Under the pieces are notes generated by a model. The model saw nothing but the letters and a program-made list of their open reading frames with translations. It had not been told where the DNA came from and ran no database searches. Below, in pieces: positions 11,166 through 23,482 of a stretch of 64,000 nucleotides of DNA. This DNA comes from Notospermus geniculatus. Its lineage: Eukaryota; Nemertea; Pilidiophora; Heteronemertea; Lineidae. Numbering within the stretch: position 1 is the first letter of the stretch; the number at the start of each line of letters is the position of its first letter. The stretch covers positions 436,385 to 500,384 of the forward strand of contig NMRB01000065.1 in NCBI GenBank assembly GCA_002633025.1. The letters are read 5' to 3'. A program made the translations under genes and the position numbers.

Positions 11166-12123
11166 GGGTTATGTAAAGTTACTCGAAATCTCGAATTTTT
11201 GACGCAAAAGATCTGACTAACTGCACAAAAAATTTGGAAAATAAGGCTCGGGCAGTGTTCTCCAACTCCTATAAGCTGCCTACCTGCCGCCAATTCAAAA
11301 TATTAGCCCGCCAACCCGGCAGCCGAGTTGTGTCCTTCCGCCAACCCGAAAAATTTTGCCGCCAAGTTAAAAAAATTGCCGCCATGTTGAAAAACCACGA
11401 GTTCAAATTGAAAAAAACATTGGTATTTTGCCTTCTATAATCGATCTCAGTCAATTTGTTTATCAACTGACCTGAAAACAAAGTTGTTTCCTTCTCCCCA
11501 GCCCCAAAGTCATTCTCTGAATCGCCCACCATTAAACTGACGAAATCGCCATGAACGCGGGAACATGTGCGCTCTCCCTCCGACCACAGCTACGCCGGTC
11601 GCAGTCTACGTGGGGACTCCACTTCAACATGAAAATCAATAATTTATGCGCAATCTACATAATGCATTCACGTCTGTTCACGCCATATTCGCGCCCTTCT
11701 TCCTGATTGGTCAATCAACTCTAGTCATGAACAGTGATGAATGGAATAGTAGCGTAACGGTGACCATATTTGGCACAGAGTCTGACGTCACACACTCGGC
11801 CAGTCGTTCGGCAATTTCCGTCAGGTTTCGTGCCAAGTGACTTCCTTGTAATGGCCGCCGCTCGGATCGATTGTTGGTCGCAGATGCCGGGAAATTGGGT
11901 CTTTTATTCTCGAATTTTGAAAAATTTCTTTGTGCGAGGGGGGCACCCCCTCGCGCTCTCCCCTATGCCGCCAAGTCGTCAGAAAAAAAGTTGGAGAACA
12001 CTGCTCGGGGCCCTCGGGGACCGTCATAGAAGGTGCCCCGAGCCTTATTTTCTCAATTCAGTGTGCAGTTAGTCAGATTTTTTGCGTCAAAAATTCGAGA
12101 TTTCGAGTCACTTTTCATAACCC
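11166..12123. mobile_element. Nonautonomous DNA transposon, 958 bp, ~90-bp inverted repeats, TTAA target
   Basis: The ends GGGTTATGTAAAGT and ACTTTTCATAACCC begin inverted repeats that pair for about 90 bp (both arms read CTCGAAATCTCGAATTTTTG and then CTGACTAACTGCAC). TTAA lies exactly outside each end (11162-11165 and 12124-12127), the target duplication of piggyBac and Kolobok superfamilies. Interior frames (for example 11646-11840 plus) are short and unlike a transposase, so it depends on another element for movement. Confidence 0.8.
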
Positions 12124-12127
12124 TTAA

Positions 12128-14792
12128 CTGTAGACTGCGATTGATTGACCGACTGTGACCATAACACTTTTTTCATGTTGGTAACAAACTTTCTCAACTC
12201 GTGTTTAAACAAAAGCACAAATCCACGGCTAGGGTATAGCTTTCGTGAACGTACGACTTTAAAACGTGTTGTAATTATAAGGTGTTCTCCCAAACCTGAG
12301 CTTCAGTTCCCCGCTGACGTCATTATCTGTTTGATCCTTTATGATATTCCTTGATGGAAACTTTATCTTTACCAGAACCATAATTATCAACCTCTTCGTG
12401 GAAGATAGATTTCTTTGTCAAATGAAATTTAATGTATAGGAAAGGCAATATATCATGCGTGCGTTAATCGTTGTCACAGAGTCAGGGTTATTGAATGAAT
12501 TCCCATTAATTTTCTTCGCCGATATAGAAGCCACTATTGATGTTTTTGGGAATCTCCATGATGAGTGCATCCCAAAAACAATATTTCTCTATAGCTATGG
12601 CGTGATGGCCTGTCTTGTAAAAAAGGCGAGTTTCGAATCGATGAATGATTGCAAGCGGTGGACATCATGCGTACATCAGGCTGGTAAAAAAGCCTCAAGT
12701 ACATTAAGCCATTCCCGCAGGAAAAACGGCTTGTCAGCTTGATACTCTTGTCACGTAGGATACGTCTCACACCTGCTTAAGTATTCAGCTTCTTTACCAT
12801 GTTTACGCATGGGAACGCCTGGACATAAACACATGCTTGTACTATGTGTAAAAAATCGTGCCTTTCATTGGATCCTAAATAACTCTGTTGTTTACCAATG
12901 AAATGAAACCAAACTTTCAGGTCATTTAAAGAAGGCATGACAAATTTAATGGAGTGCGTTTTCATCCGTTTTGTTTAAGATGGTGAGATTTGAATGCTAT
13001 ACAAAAAAGTACCAGCGCACTCTCAGAACTCGCCACTTTCGATTTGGCGTCATCCATGCAGATGTCTTTGCTGCGCTGAAGACGTTGGCGGAAGGCATGT
13101 CCTGCAGCCAAAAGCTTCTGAAGAGAAGGAATACAGGATTACTCCTCGTGTCATACCACACCTCCGCGATCGTTTGGCCTTCTTTCCTCAAAACCCTTAG
13201 ACAGGATTCCATTATTATGTAGTTGCAAAACAACATAGCACTCCTCGCAGATTCTTTATAATCTGCACTCGTCGTACAGAAAGGTATCCTGGCCCTTCCC
13301 TTAAACAATCTCAGTCGGTTGTCTTCGCCCTCGATCCTCTAAGTGCCCACACCTTTGTGCCCCATGCTCAGCATAGCTTAGGATACCTTTCTCCTCAGGT
13401 TACGATTTACCTACTCCAAAGAAATCACACACTGCTTCACTTTCATTTTAAGGGCGCAATAAAGCAGCTTAGCTATATTACTCAAAGAACTTTTTAGAAA
13501 CTGAGGTGTGTTTCATCTTGTGTTTCAGCCTAAGCTGAAGTCGGCACTAATGGCTCTGCCGATGGCTTGTAACGACAAGATCCTTCAAATTTGTTCCAGA
13601 GAATTTACCATCTCACAAATGAGTTCATGAGAGTTCCACTTGCTTCAGGTTGTTGGCAAATCCTGGGCGGAATATCTTCACCTGGTCTGTTTAAGGAAAT
13701 GCATCACCTCGACTGTTTCAACAACTTCCCCCAATGACAATTATTTTCTTTGGCGACTAAGTTCCAATAACCACAGACTTACATCGTTCTAGAGATAATG
13801 GGGCGATCGTTAAGGTGTCGTTGCTATCCCATTTCTTGTTCGGTCTCAGTTTGTGTCGGTGTACACGTACAGCTTTCCATAAAGGCCGGCCATCGACACT
13901 CGAGAATGCTTTTTAAAAAGGATCTGCATGTCCATGTAATGAGGCGTACCATCTGTTCTTCTGCCCTACTGACCATCTCTCTCTCATATTGACTCCTCTA
14001 ACACAATCTACTCGACCATAAAGACCCCTTTCCTCTTCATTTACCTGTCCGATATTCTATTGACTTTACCAACAACGGCAAATGATACCCATCTGCGTCT
14101 TCTATCACTCTGATATCGACTATTTTGCTTGATGTCTTATTCACCATTGATCAAAGATCATTCCTGATGAAACTTTCTTTGACGGAATCTTCCTAATGTG
14201 ATCTAAATTCATATCGGTGATGGACTACTGCTGGCGCATTATTCAGAATCTCAGACACCGAACGCCGTATGATATGAGGCTCTGCGCTCTACTTTGCTCC
14301 CAAAAGCGCTAGAAGTAAGGTCGGAGGCTCTACGATGACGAGTGATGTATATCTCCTCGGCTGTTTGCTCATTTTGAACACGCCAATCCGACCAACATGA
14401 CAAAGTCAAATCCCTCTCGTCATATTCATGCACAAACGAGTACACTGTTTGGACGAAGATGCTTCAAGCAGCTAGCGTTGCCACTGAAAAGAATCTGGAT
14501 GACAGAGACAGTTCTTCGTTTCCAGGGTTATTTCGGAGATTTCAAGGTTACGTCGTCATTAAACTTTTGTCATCATGATCGATCGTGTAATTTCTTCATG
14601 CTCCTTATCGGCATCATTCAGGCAGGCTAGGAAAACCCTTGGGTGGTATGCATACAAGAATAATGATAAAGATTCATGGGTAAAACACTGCGTGTCGGCG
14701 GGCGATATCCCCATTTACTTGATGAGAACAGCTGTTACAATTCCCACTGTTGCTGTCCTCATGGGATACTTGTTGATCAACCTAACGAGGAG
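12128..14792. other. 2.7 kb intergenic, nothing recognised
   Basis: Many overlapping 60-100 codon frames on both strands, none convincing. The 83-codon frame at 14575-14826 (plus) has one hydrophobic stretch (IPTVAVLMGYLLI) but no splice or family support. Confidence 0.4.
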
Positions 14793-15074
14793 GGTGTTTT
14801 CACAAAGAGCTGCTGATTTGCGCTAAATTGTGTCGATGTGGCTGCGATTATCTCCGAGGCACCTCCCAACGTTCTGCACATATTAAGATGCCGTTCCAAA
14901 ACATTGTGAGTTGAACATTTTTTAGTAAAATCACCCTCAATTGGGAGGTTATTTTAACAAAGAGCTGGTGATTTGCACTCAACTCAACTTTGTGTATGGC
15001 AGCGAATTGTCCAAACGTTCTGCGTGTTTTAAGATATTCCTTTGTGCCACAACCTGGCCGACATTTCGAGAGTT
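14793..15074. repeat. Imperfect tandem duplication, period ~150 bp
   Basis: 14793-14913 and 14942-15074 both contain ACAAAGAGCTG(C/G)TGATTTGC, then AACGTTCTGC and TTAAGAT in order. The minus-strand frame 14848-15189 spans both copies and is a consequence of the repeat. Confidence 0.55.
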
Positions 15075-16820
15075 GACCATTTGAGAATGTTGTTGTTGAA
15101 GCTACCCGAGACAGCGACGAACGAACTATATCGGGACGGTGTACATTTTTGTTCGCAGCGAGGAGCCACGACACAAAATGATACGGCATATCTCTGGTAA
15201 CATTATGGCTTCATACCGTATCCTTTTAATAATCTAATAAGAGATGTCACGATGCGAGGTCTTCTTATCGCGTGAGCTGACTCTCTGGTGCCCCATTTAG
15301 ATCCCTCATGGCAGTAGGAGACCTGGTTTACCTCACTGATTGGCTGCGGATAAGGATATGGAAATGAGGTGAAGCCGTGCGGAATAGCTCCAACGATGAG
15401 CTCCAGCCATGCTGCGATCATTAGCGCACGTCGTCCAGCAGCACAGCGCCATTCTGAAATGGCTATCTGTCCTGTTTGATAACATTTAATCCCCAATACG
15501 CCATAAAACGAACATAACCAGATAATTTAAGACGCTACATGATCTGAAGTTGTCAGGGGGCTGTTTCGGCAATATTGAGAAGATCACAGAGTGCACGCCA
15601 ACGTCGCAATATTGGAATACAACAGCGTTGATTTTCGTTGCTACGAAATGAATCGGCGCTTCCCTCTTGACGCTAGAGGGCGCTGATCAAAATCACCAAT
15701 CAAAATCTCGAATCCAAGGAGCAGTTCACCTCTGGGGACCAGACTGGAGCGTGTTTGTGGTAAGTCTCGGGAGAGCTGCCATAACACTACAGTTACTTGA
15801 TGAATAGCCCGAAGCATGAAGTTGCCGTTGAGATCTCCGAACACTCTTACTGCTAATGGCCCCTTGGTTACTACGGCGACCCGATAGCCAACACTTTATG
15901 GACATCAAGGTATTGGCTAATTAAAGCGCAGTATTTCGCTGTTTAGTCTGATGACCCTCAGGCCGGCTGGTCCGTGATTCTTACTCGCGGCGGCGGAAAA
16001 AATCTCAGAATGACATTTCCCATGCATTTTCTTGAACCATTGTCATTCACGTCATTTTGTCAAGCAGCAGTGAAAAATATTCTTTTGCGGTTTATTTCTT
16101 GAGGAATTCATTACATCGCAAGTTGGCCGTTTTCTTTTTGGAAAAGCCGCAAATTTTTAACATGAGAAATATCTTACGTGGCCTGAATATCGCCTACCAT
16201 GTTCTTATCTTTGGCGACAAATTGCTACATGCTCCGCTACCCGCTACATGCATTTGGGATGGTGCTACACGGTAACTCATGCTTGTTTAATGACTGGGAA
16301 ATGATACGGCGCCGGGCAGATCGCATCTTCTGAGGGTGCCGTGTTGGTAATAACACTATACTATGATACGAACGGAGAGGGGGAAAGGAAGCTCAGGTAT
16401 GCCTAAATGTCAGAGCATGGTCTTTTGGTAAAAGCCAACAGGGATCTTCCAGGGTTTCTTATCTAATACGAAAAAAGGGAAATTGCGGTAGGCCCTAGCC
16501 ATTTCACATCTGATTTATTTTCCCATACTGATCTTCTTGTCGGAATATTTTAGGTACTAGAGGAGCCCGGTGTTGCGACTTTTTCTCGACAGCCAGCGCT
16601 ACCATTGCCGTGCCTGCCACTCTCGAACCCAGGGACTAACTACGTTGTCGGCGAATTGACCCGATTTACTACGTACATTTTGAATGGTTTTTTAGTTCGT
16701 GTTGTTGCCGCTAGGTGGCTCCCTCTAAGAAGGCAGTCAAAATACCGGTAAGAGATCGCATACCGCGCCCCTTTAATAAGCACTATCGCCGTGTGCATTA
16801 AATACATGTACATGTAAGAT
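15075..16820. other. Intergenic, nothing recognised
   Basis: No feature that I can support; frames are short and unstructured. Confidence 0.45.
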
Positions 16821-16899
16821 GCAGGTCTGACCTAGCTTCGAACCCAAAATGTCGTTGCTTAGAAGTTCTGGTGCTGGCACTGCGCCACTGAGACATCCT
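16821..16899 (-). mobile_element. tRNA-like SINE head
   Basis: Read on the minus strand, CTCAGTGGCGCAGTGCCAGC resembles a tRNA D-arm/A box and TTTGGGTTCGAAGC a B box, with about tRNA spacing. The acceptor stem does not close, so this is more likely a SINE head than a working tRNA. Confidence 0.45.
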
Positions 16900-16905
16900 C
16901 ACTGT

Positions 16906-17544
16906 CAGGAATTTAACTGCACAGATAATAGGGGCCTACAGAATACTTTCGAACCGACTGTGCTTCATTGTCTTTTTGTATATAGAATATCATTCCATTT
17001 TCCTATCGTGTAGCCAGCATTGCCATCTCAGTTTCGTGAGATGTTTAGCACACCCAAGAGATTCTCCCCATTTCAAATTCAAATCCGAGCCGGCTAATTT
17101 TACATCTTATCTGGTTTTTTACCCACCAGTGTGTCAAATTCAATAAAGGATTCCATTTCACCAAGTCCTGCAGAAACAAAGAGAAATGAGGACGAAATGC
17201 ATTATTAAATTTGCTTCATTTTTTTATATTTACCATTCGGTGACAAAAACCGCGCCTTCGGGGCCTTGTCGGTTTCTTTCTAAAAGATTAATTCTTTCAA
17301 TCCTAACTGATCGTGGGGGCTGGTTGAGATGTTTTATGATGCTGTTAACACCTCAACACATTTGCACGTCGCCTAGAGATATCTCGGTCCATTTTTTTCA
17401 CTTCTGCGGTGAAAGACAGGTGCAATACGAGTCGTTGACCATGTGGAAAGAAATTTTGTTAAAGTATTTTGTAAGAATGCCGGTCATAAAAGGAGTACAG
17501 TACACCAAACTCATATCATATTTTAGTTGCGGCATGCAAGAACA
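16906..17544. other. Intergenic; long unrecognised frame
   Basis: A 130-codon plus frame starts at 17186 and runs to 17578. It has no family motif or splice bounds and is AT-rich like its surroundings; I do not call it a gene. Confidence 0.4.
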
Positions 17545-17694
17545 AAAAATCCAACTTTGCCTTTCTGAGGTACAGTAACACTCTGTTTTTTAAAATATTT
17601 TTTTAAATAATAATTTTAATATAAGATAAAATCCAACTTTGCCTTTCTGAGGTACAGTAACACTCAGCTTTTTAAAATAATGATTTTAATATAA
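17545..17694. repeat. Tandem duplication, 83-bp period
   Basis: The phrase starting AAAATCCAACTTTGCC and running through GAGGTACAGTAACACTC to TTTTAATATAA occurs at 17545 and again at 17628, almost unchanged apart from a shorter T-rich stretch. Confidence 0.8.
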
Positions 17695-17806
17695 TTCCTC
17701 CACACCACATGTGGTCTGTTAGATATTGGAATGTGGACATGGGAATATAGCATGGAACTCATCTCCAACTATTCTGCCATTACAACGTTAAAGGGACCTA
17801 AACGCT

Positions 17807-18415
17807 CACTCTTAAAAAATTCTCGTCGTACTGACAAGCTGGAACTCGTTCTCAGAATATGCTTAAATTGACAGGGTCTATCTTGTCAATTGACAAGTTT
17901 TTAACTTGTCATCCTCGGAAAAGATACATCTTATCATTGAAACAACTACATCTCGTCATTCAGGCTACACAAAAATTGAAAATTATGCGCCAAGATACCG
18001 TTATGCGGTAGTTACAAGTACTAATAACAGGTACATATGAAAGAAAAACTCTCCCAAACTTCAGGGCCTACGGCGGGATTCGAACCTACGACCTATGAAA
18101 TGTATAAACTACTAGACATAGGCCTAACCCCTAAACCCTCCTGGCTATTGAGGCAACGATGGTGACAGCATGCTTAGAGTTCAAGAAATTGAGTGACAAA
18201 TGTGAGGGAAGCGCATGCGCAATAATGTCCTGCCACCTGCAACTTATCGCCATAACTAGAGACCTTGTCGACTGGATAAACTGAACTCGTCACAGAGATG
18301 TGCGACTCGCTATGACAAGTAAATTGTGTCATGAATGACGTAATTCGTCAGGCTGACTAAAGCATCTCATCCATATTCGCAGACAAGTTGCGGTGACAAG
18401 AATTTTTTAAGAGTG
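17807..18415. mobile_element. Inverted-repeat element, ~609 bp, with embedded tRNA-like sequence
   Basis: The ends CACTCTTAAAAAATTC and GAATTTTTTAAGAGTG are exact inverted repeats, and pairing continues imperfectly. The interior repeats words such as CTTGTCA/TGACAAG and contains the tRNA-like segment at 18064-18154. No coding capacity. Confidence 0.65.
18064..18154 (-). mobile_element. tRNA-like SINE head inside the 17807-18415 element
   Basis: On the minus strand a good B box (GTAGGTTCGAATCCCGCC) follows an A-box-like stretch (AGGAGGGTTTAGGGGTTAGG). The first part shows no matching acceptor stem, so a functional tRNA is unlikely. Confidence 0.5.
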
Positions 18416-18964
18416 CTTGTTGTTTTTGTATACGGATGTAAAGTGACATATTTATTGGCAAGCATCACGCTAAATGGTATTTCCTTCTCCATATGAGTTG
18501 ACTACGATTATTCGTGTGATAGTGTTGGGACAAAGAGGGTGTTACCATGTCAACACGACATTCCGGTGCAATCATACCAAGGCTTCCGCTTGCCTTGGCA
18601 AACATCTGATATCTGCCCTTTGAAGTGGCAAATCAACATAACGAAAGCCACAAGTAATGACAATAGGATAAATCATTTCTTAACAAGACAGACCTCGCTA
18701 TCCCTCTGAGGCAAAGTTATGAAAATCATGACGCATTTGCATCTCGGTGTTCCTGTGAGGGGGCTGCTAACCCACAGAGGCTAGTGATGAAAATGATGTT
18801 AATATCATGGTACATTTGCATCTTAGCCTTCCTTGATCTTCCTAAGGCTAACATGATATGGTAGACGTGAAGTTTGCGCAGAGCAATATCTAATTTCCAT
18901 ACGACCTAACTGCAGTCATTTGAAAGGGAGTAAGAAATACATGTAAAAGTGGAAAATAAGAAGT
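18416..18964. other. Intergenic, nothing recognised
   Basis: No coding-like frame or repeat boundaries seen. Confidence 0.45.
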
Positions 18965-19153
18965 GGGAAATTTTGGAATTTTGCGCGAATTTTTCAATTT
19001 CTCAAATTGGGAGAATTTTTTCCCATGTTGAGAAATTTTTTTGAAATGACAGGACATTTTGTCTGATTTTTCGGGCGATATTACTCAAAATGGGAAAAAA
19101 ATTTCTCGCAATTTGAGAAATTGACAAATTCACGCAAAATTCCAAAATTTCCC
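18965..19153. mobile_element. Foldback MITE, ~189 bp, ending at an assembly N
   Basis: Left arm GGGAAATTTTGGAATTTTGC and right arm GCAAAATTCCAAAATTTCCC are exact inverted repeats, and pairing continues for about 65 bp (CAATTTCTCAAATTG in both). The element ends two bases before the single N at 19155, consistent with a hairpin disrupting assembly. Confidence 0.75.
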
Positions 19154-19155
19154 GN

Positions 19156-19874
19156 CGGAGTGAACCGGTGGAAAAATGGCGGACTGAGGTAACGACATCG
19201 CTCTCGCAGTGATTCACTCAGTGTCTATGAATTAAACAGCTGGAGCAATGAAATTTGTTGGAGAACGCCGCGAACACTTTAATCTCCAATGCCGCGTGTG
19301 TGTTTTTTTCCGATTCCATTGGCTTACATTGCTGCACCAGTTGCCGGTCGATACAAAATGCCATCTTTTTCTACGAAGTTGTCCTCAAGCAGAGTTTTTA
19401 AGACATTTATTTTTCTGTCAAGCCTGTAGCTGTATGCCTAAATGTACATGTACTTTTTTTTCTAAACCACTGGCTTTTAAACAATTTACTCGTATCACGA
19501 TTTCCTTTATCAAAGTCTTGCCGACAACATATTATATGTAATGTTAAAATAATACAGAAACCGATTATTTTATCATAAACCTTTTGCAGATAAATTCATC
19601 ATTTTCCTGGATGCAGTGACAGTTCTGTCGAAATCTGTACTTTCAGCTATTTGCATTTATATAAATCTCAATCGACAATAATTTTCATCCACTCACTCGC
19701 AGATACATGTACATGTACATGTACTTTCATAATTCATACAAACAACACATATTTACTGTGAGGTTTCACATCACAAATGGTGAAATTCATTCGATATTGA
19801 TAATTAACAGACAGAGTTGTATGTTAGATTTAACGAATCACTTAAGTCATATATTCTGAAGAAACCTGCCGGTA
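19156..19874. other. Intergenic, nothing recognised
   Basis: A 97-codon plus frame (19248-19541) has no supporting features. Confidence 0.4.
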
Positions 19875-20038
19875 CAGGTGTGACAGGGATCAAAGTCCCC
19901 TGGAATCGAAGTCCGGTCTTATTGTGCAGCGAGGGATTAGAATATACGGCCACTAGGACCATTCGAATATAACCTTACAATTGCGGGCTATCTTTTGGCG
20001 GACTTGCATTCCTAGGACGTTGATTCCTGTTACACCTG
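19875..20038. mobile_element. MITE family M1, copy 1
   Basis: One of three copies in the window. Inverted ends read CAGGTGTGACAGGGATCAAA at the left and, reverse-complemented, CAGGTGTAACAGGAATCAAC at the right. The interior carries GTCTTATTG, GGGATTAGAATAT and GCATTCCTAGGACGTTGA, shared with the copies at 33490 and 48043. Confidence 0.85.
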
Positions 20039-21744
20039 AACAACAAAATAATGATAAAATGATGTATAAAAGAAAATAATAAAATGATAAATAATAAGAT
20101 AATGATATAAAATAATGAAACGTCATACTACGGAAAACTCCACCACCACAACTAATTGCGTAAAAGTAGGACTAAAGAACTTCACCCTACCGTTTTATAA
20201 TTGTCCCTTACGTTACGTCACGGACTGTGTCTTTTCCTGTTATCCAGAAAAAAGATCCAAATCCTTATCGAGAAATTTGTCTGAGAAATTGCTTTCATGC
20301 GCTTACTTGTTGTTACCATGTAGATATCCATGCAGTAACTATTAGAAGCCAGTCAATACTTTTGTCCTGTCAAAGCTCCGTTCGTTAGAAAGCGTCCGTA
20401 GTGTCACCACGTGGTGGTTTCCTAATTGCTCGCCAACCTCAAGGTGTCAGCATTGCTCGAATGCGTGGAGCGCAGTTCTCGTGGCGACTAGCATTGATTT
20501 GCAGTGTAGTGATGTGAGCGATCGCCCCGATGACGTGGCGCTGAATGCTTGCTTCTTTATTTCCCATTGTAACTTTCTGCGGCAGTTCCTTGTACATAGT
20601 GATGATGTAGATTTGGCTGGTTGCAGGTTCGCACATGTATATAAGCCCCAACCAGACTTCCATCTTTGCCAATAGGGCTTTGACGTCAGTTCCACTCTGA
20701 GTACACTCTTTTCGAGGCAGGCAGGTGGAAGTTTTCGGCTACGTTATGAAGCAGGAAGGGACTTGTCCAAAAACCGCAACCACAGTTCACAAGCAGAATG
20801 ATGAACACAAGAAATGGATTTAAAAAGCAATAATCAACTAATGAATCTTATTCATCATTTGTGTACGGTGATGCTCTCAGTCAGATCCGGCCGTAAATCG
20901 GGTACAGGAGTATACATACTCCTCCGTTTTGCGCTTTGTGCTTGTGCGTTCCCTATGTTTGTGTGTGGTACCAATATAAAATTACTTTTTCTACCACGCA
21001 CTCACATAGGAAACGGACAAGCGCAAAGCGCACTATCGCAAAGTATGAATTGGCCTTAATTTGTATTTCATTTTTCCGTCAGGGCCGACGCTATAGCATT
21101 ATTGGCCCTGGTAAGTACGGAGGAGGCCATCACAAGCTACTCATGACAGTAGCTTGAATGAGTAGCTATGAATTGGCCTTAATGTTCCCGATAAGAGATG
21201 TCTGCTTCTTTCATGTCTTTTGTAGTTCAGGGGACATCTCGTGACAGAAGTTCCTGTCTGTTAGTTGTCGGCCTACTGTAGCTGGCCCTTATTCCGTCAG
21301 AATCTTTTGTTGGACGACACCTCATATCGGGGTACATGACATTCTATTACACCGGTATTTCAATAATATACCTACATGTAGGTGGATTGGTCGAATCCCA
21401 ACCTTGTAACCTCGTTGAATATGACAATGGCTGGTATTCATAAAAGTTAGCAAATGCTTAAAGCCCCACTGTATTGAATCTGAAAAACGCAAATCATCGC
21501 CGCGATCTGACGTCAAGACGTGTAAAATGTACTACGCTCTGTCTGAATACATAGAGCCCTCCCTGCAGTTTTTTTAATGTGTGCTGAAAACTAGGCCTTG
21601 ATTCTCTGAAACACCCACATCAGGCAAGCATTTTGGGGACCTTCACGAGGCTATGAAACCTCTGTTTGCATTCTCCTTACATTTTGAAAATATCGTAAAA
21701 TTCAATACAGTGGGGCTTTAAAGGATTTTCCTGTTTGCCGGCAG
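20039..21744. other. Intergenic, nothing recognised
   Basis: Short overlapping frames only. It lies downstream (3') of the minus-strand array. Confidence 0.4.
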
Positions 21745-21937
21745 AGTTGTTCGAATGCCTTTTTGTGCAGCTGTCTACAGGCCGATCAAAAGTAATGTAA
21801 GGAAAAGAGCTGCAGCGATTGCTATGTTTCAGGGAGAATTTCCCTAAAACATTGGAGCGTATCATTCAGTCTTATGGCATTCAAGTTAAACCTGAGTCAC
21901 GCCATGTCCTTTTTGGCCCAGTTTTACATTTTTGAGT
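21745..21937 (-). repeat. Duplicated 3' flank of exon B3 (also at 28807-29027)
   Basis: The block containing CAGCTGTCTACAGGCCGATC and AGTAATGTAAGGAAAAGAGC is nearly identical just downstream of B3 and B2, showing that the unit duplication extends at least 190 bp past the stop codons. It probably includes 3' UTR. B1 lacks it. Confidence 0.7.
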
Positions 21938-22939
21938 TTAATCGTATCTATCGCATTGAACGATGTGGGCCAAATCATACTGGTTACCAGATACCTTTCC
22001 TATCGGGGCCTTACGGAAATACAAAAGCGAACCTAACGAATGCAACCGGGCTGTTGAATCATCAACTTTTGAAAGAGGATTCTTCAAATGAATGTTTATT
22101 TCAGTTACAAACTTTACCTTGGCAAACACGGATAGTAAACGGCAGCTGATGGCATACGCCGTTATTAGCGGATACCAGTCTGTGTAATCAATAACAAAGA
22201 GTGTTCGAATGTTTGAGGACCAAAACGGTTTTCCTTTACTTTTTGGAAAATAAACGGTAGTTCCATCAACGCGTTCTAACTTATTCCCAATTCTAGCGTA
22301 CAGAACAATTGGTATTTTAGGAAAGAAAAGATCGAGAAACAGCAATTCTTCTGAATTCTGGGTAATGAACATTTCTGATTGTTGATTGATGGCTAGCTGA
22401 ATGCTAGAATGCAACGAAATGGTTACTGTTTTCCCCTTCGTCCACTTATACCGAAGCCTGTACATTTTGGCTGCGAAATGTCTGCGAATTTTGCAACAGG
22501 TAATAGCGAGACTCCCTGAAATCCACAGGCCATAGTGAAACCTAGTTTTTTTGCATGGACCTGAGTCCGGAATGACAATTCGTCCGGTGAAAGCACCGGA
22601 AGTGATGTCATACAGAGAATATTCAACGCATAATGTTGGTTTGAACGTGTAATTTATGAAGCTGACAAATGTCCCATTTAAGAGCACATTCTGTGGAAAA
22701 TGTAGGCCTAGTCGGTTTTCTCTGTACGTGGAAGTGTACTTCGATTTGTATACATTTTTGACTTGCTGAAACCGGTGGTATACTCTAACAGTTACCAGTG
22801 GATTCATTCGTTTTACAAATAGAAAGACAATCTTGTCTGATTGGATATCGTAAAACCATTTGTCTCGACGACGTTTTACGCTTATCGGAGGAATAATGGC
22901 CATTTTACAGGTACGTCCATAATGTAGAATGGAAGTTAC
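21938..22939 (-). CDS. Terminal exon B3 of PAN-like family (333 codons plus stop)
   Basis: An unrecognised, probably beta-rich extracellular domain. The exon begins after the acceptor TTTTTCGTACCAG in phase 0 and reads to a TAA. Shared landmarks with exon A3 are IPPIS at residues 17-20 (IPPIT in A), YTST near 70, LYDITSGAFTGRIVIP (LYDFVNGNFTGRIIIP in A), a cysteine five or six residues after that, an SC/CC pair and a late ISC (VKC in A). Two N-glycosylation sequons (NGT and NYT) sit where B1 and B2 also have N-x-T. It is about 85% identical to B2. I can name no family. Confidence 0.75.
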   Translation of the reverse strand, partial: VTSILHYGRTCKMAIIPPISVKRRRDKWFYDIQSDKIVFLFVKRMNPLVTVRVYHRFQQVKNVYKSKYTSTYRENRLGLHFPQNVLLNGTFVSFINYTFKPTLCVEYSLYDITSGAFTGRIVIPDSGPCKKTRFHYGLWISGSLAITCCKIRRHFAAKMYRLRYKWTKGKTVTISLHSSIQLAINQQSEMFITQNSEELLFLDLFFPKIPIVLYARIGNKLERVDGTTVYFPKSKGKPFWSSNIRTLFVIDYTDWYPLITAYAISCRLLSVFAKVKFVTEINIHLKNPLSKVDDSTARLHSLGSLLYFRKAPIGKVSGNQYDLAHIVQCDRYD

Positions 22940-23317
22940 CTGGTACGAAAAATACATAAATTCATAAAGATCCATTTAAAGGAAATAACTGCATTGTAGA
23001 CACAAGTTCATTGCTTTAATGATAGGTTTGAAATGGAAAATGCATGCAAACTTAATTCCATCTTGGCCTGAGGTCAGATGTGGCATCCGCCGGTGTTTCT
23101 CTATAGTTACTGTTTCCCCTTACAGTTTGGGAAGCGCCGGCAGATAGGTCAAGATCAACACGTTTCCCTTTGTGTTGACAATTGCCAAGTTACAGCAATT
23201 TTTTCCGTTAGACAATTCTAGGGGAACACTCACAGAAGGGGAACATTCAAAAACGTTAAACCGGCTAAGCTTTCTTGTTTACAAAGAAGGATGAGGAAAG
23301 ATGCTACTTGATTGATG

Positions 23318-23412
23318 TCCATACGACACTGACGACAGTCAAAATAGCGCAGCCGGCGGGGGCACCCTTCTTTTGGCACACAGCTCGGCCGTGTCAAAAA
23401 AATGGCTGCTCG
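23318..23412 (-). repeat. Conserved block downstream of exon A3
   Basis: Matches 30383-30487 and 42400-42512 (shared GACGACAGTCAAAA, GCGCAGCCGGCGGG, GGCACACAGCTCGGC). Each copy lies 3' of an A exon, so it is probably A-specific 3' UTR. It includes a GGCACACAGCTCGGCTGTGCC-type hairpin in the better preserved copies. Confidence 0.6.
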
Positions 23413-23482
23413 AAAAACGATACCCGATTTAATATACATCTACGCCTCAAACACACTGTTCAGTTTTTACAGGTCGCGTATT

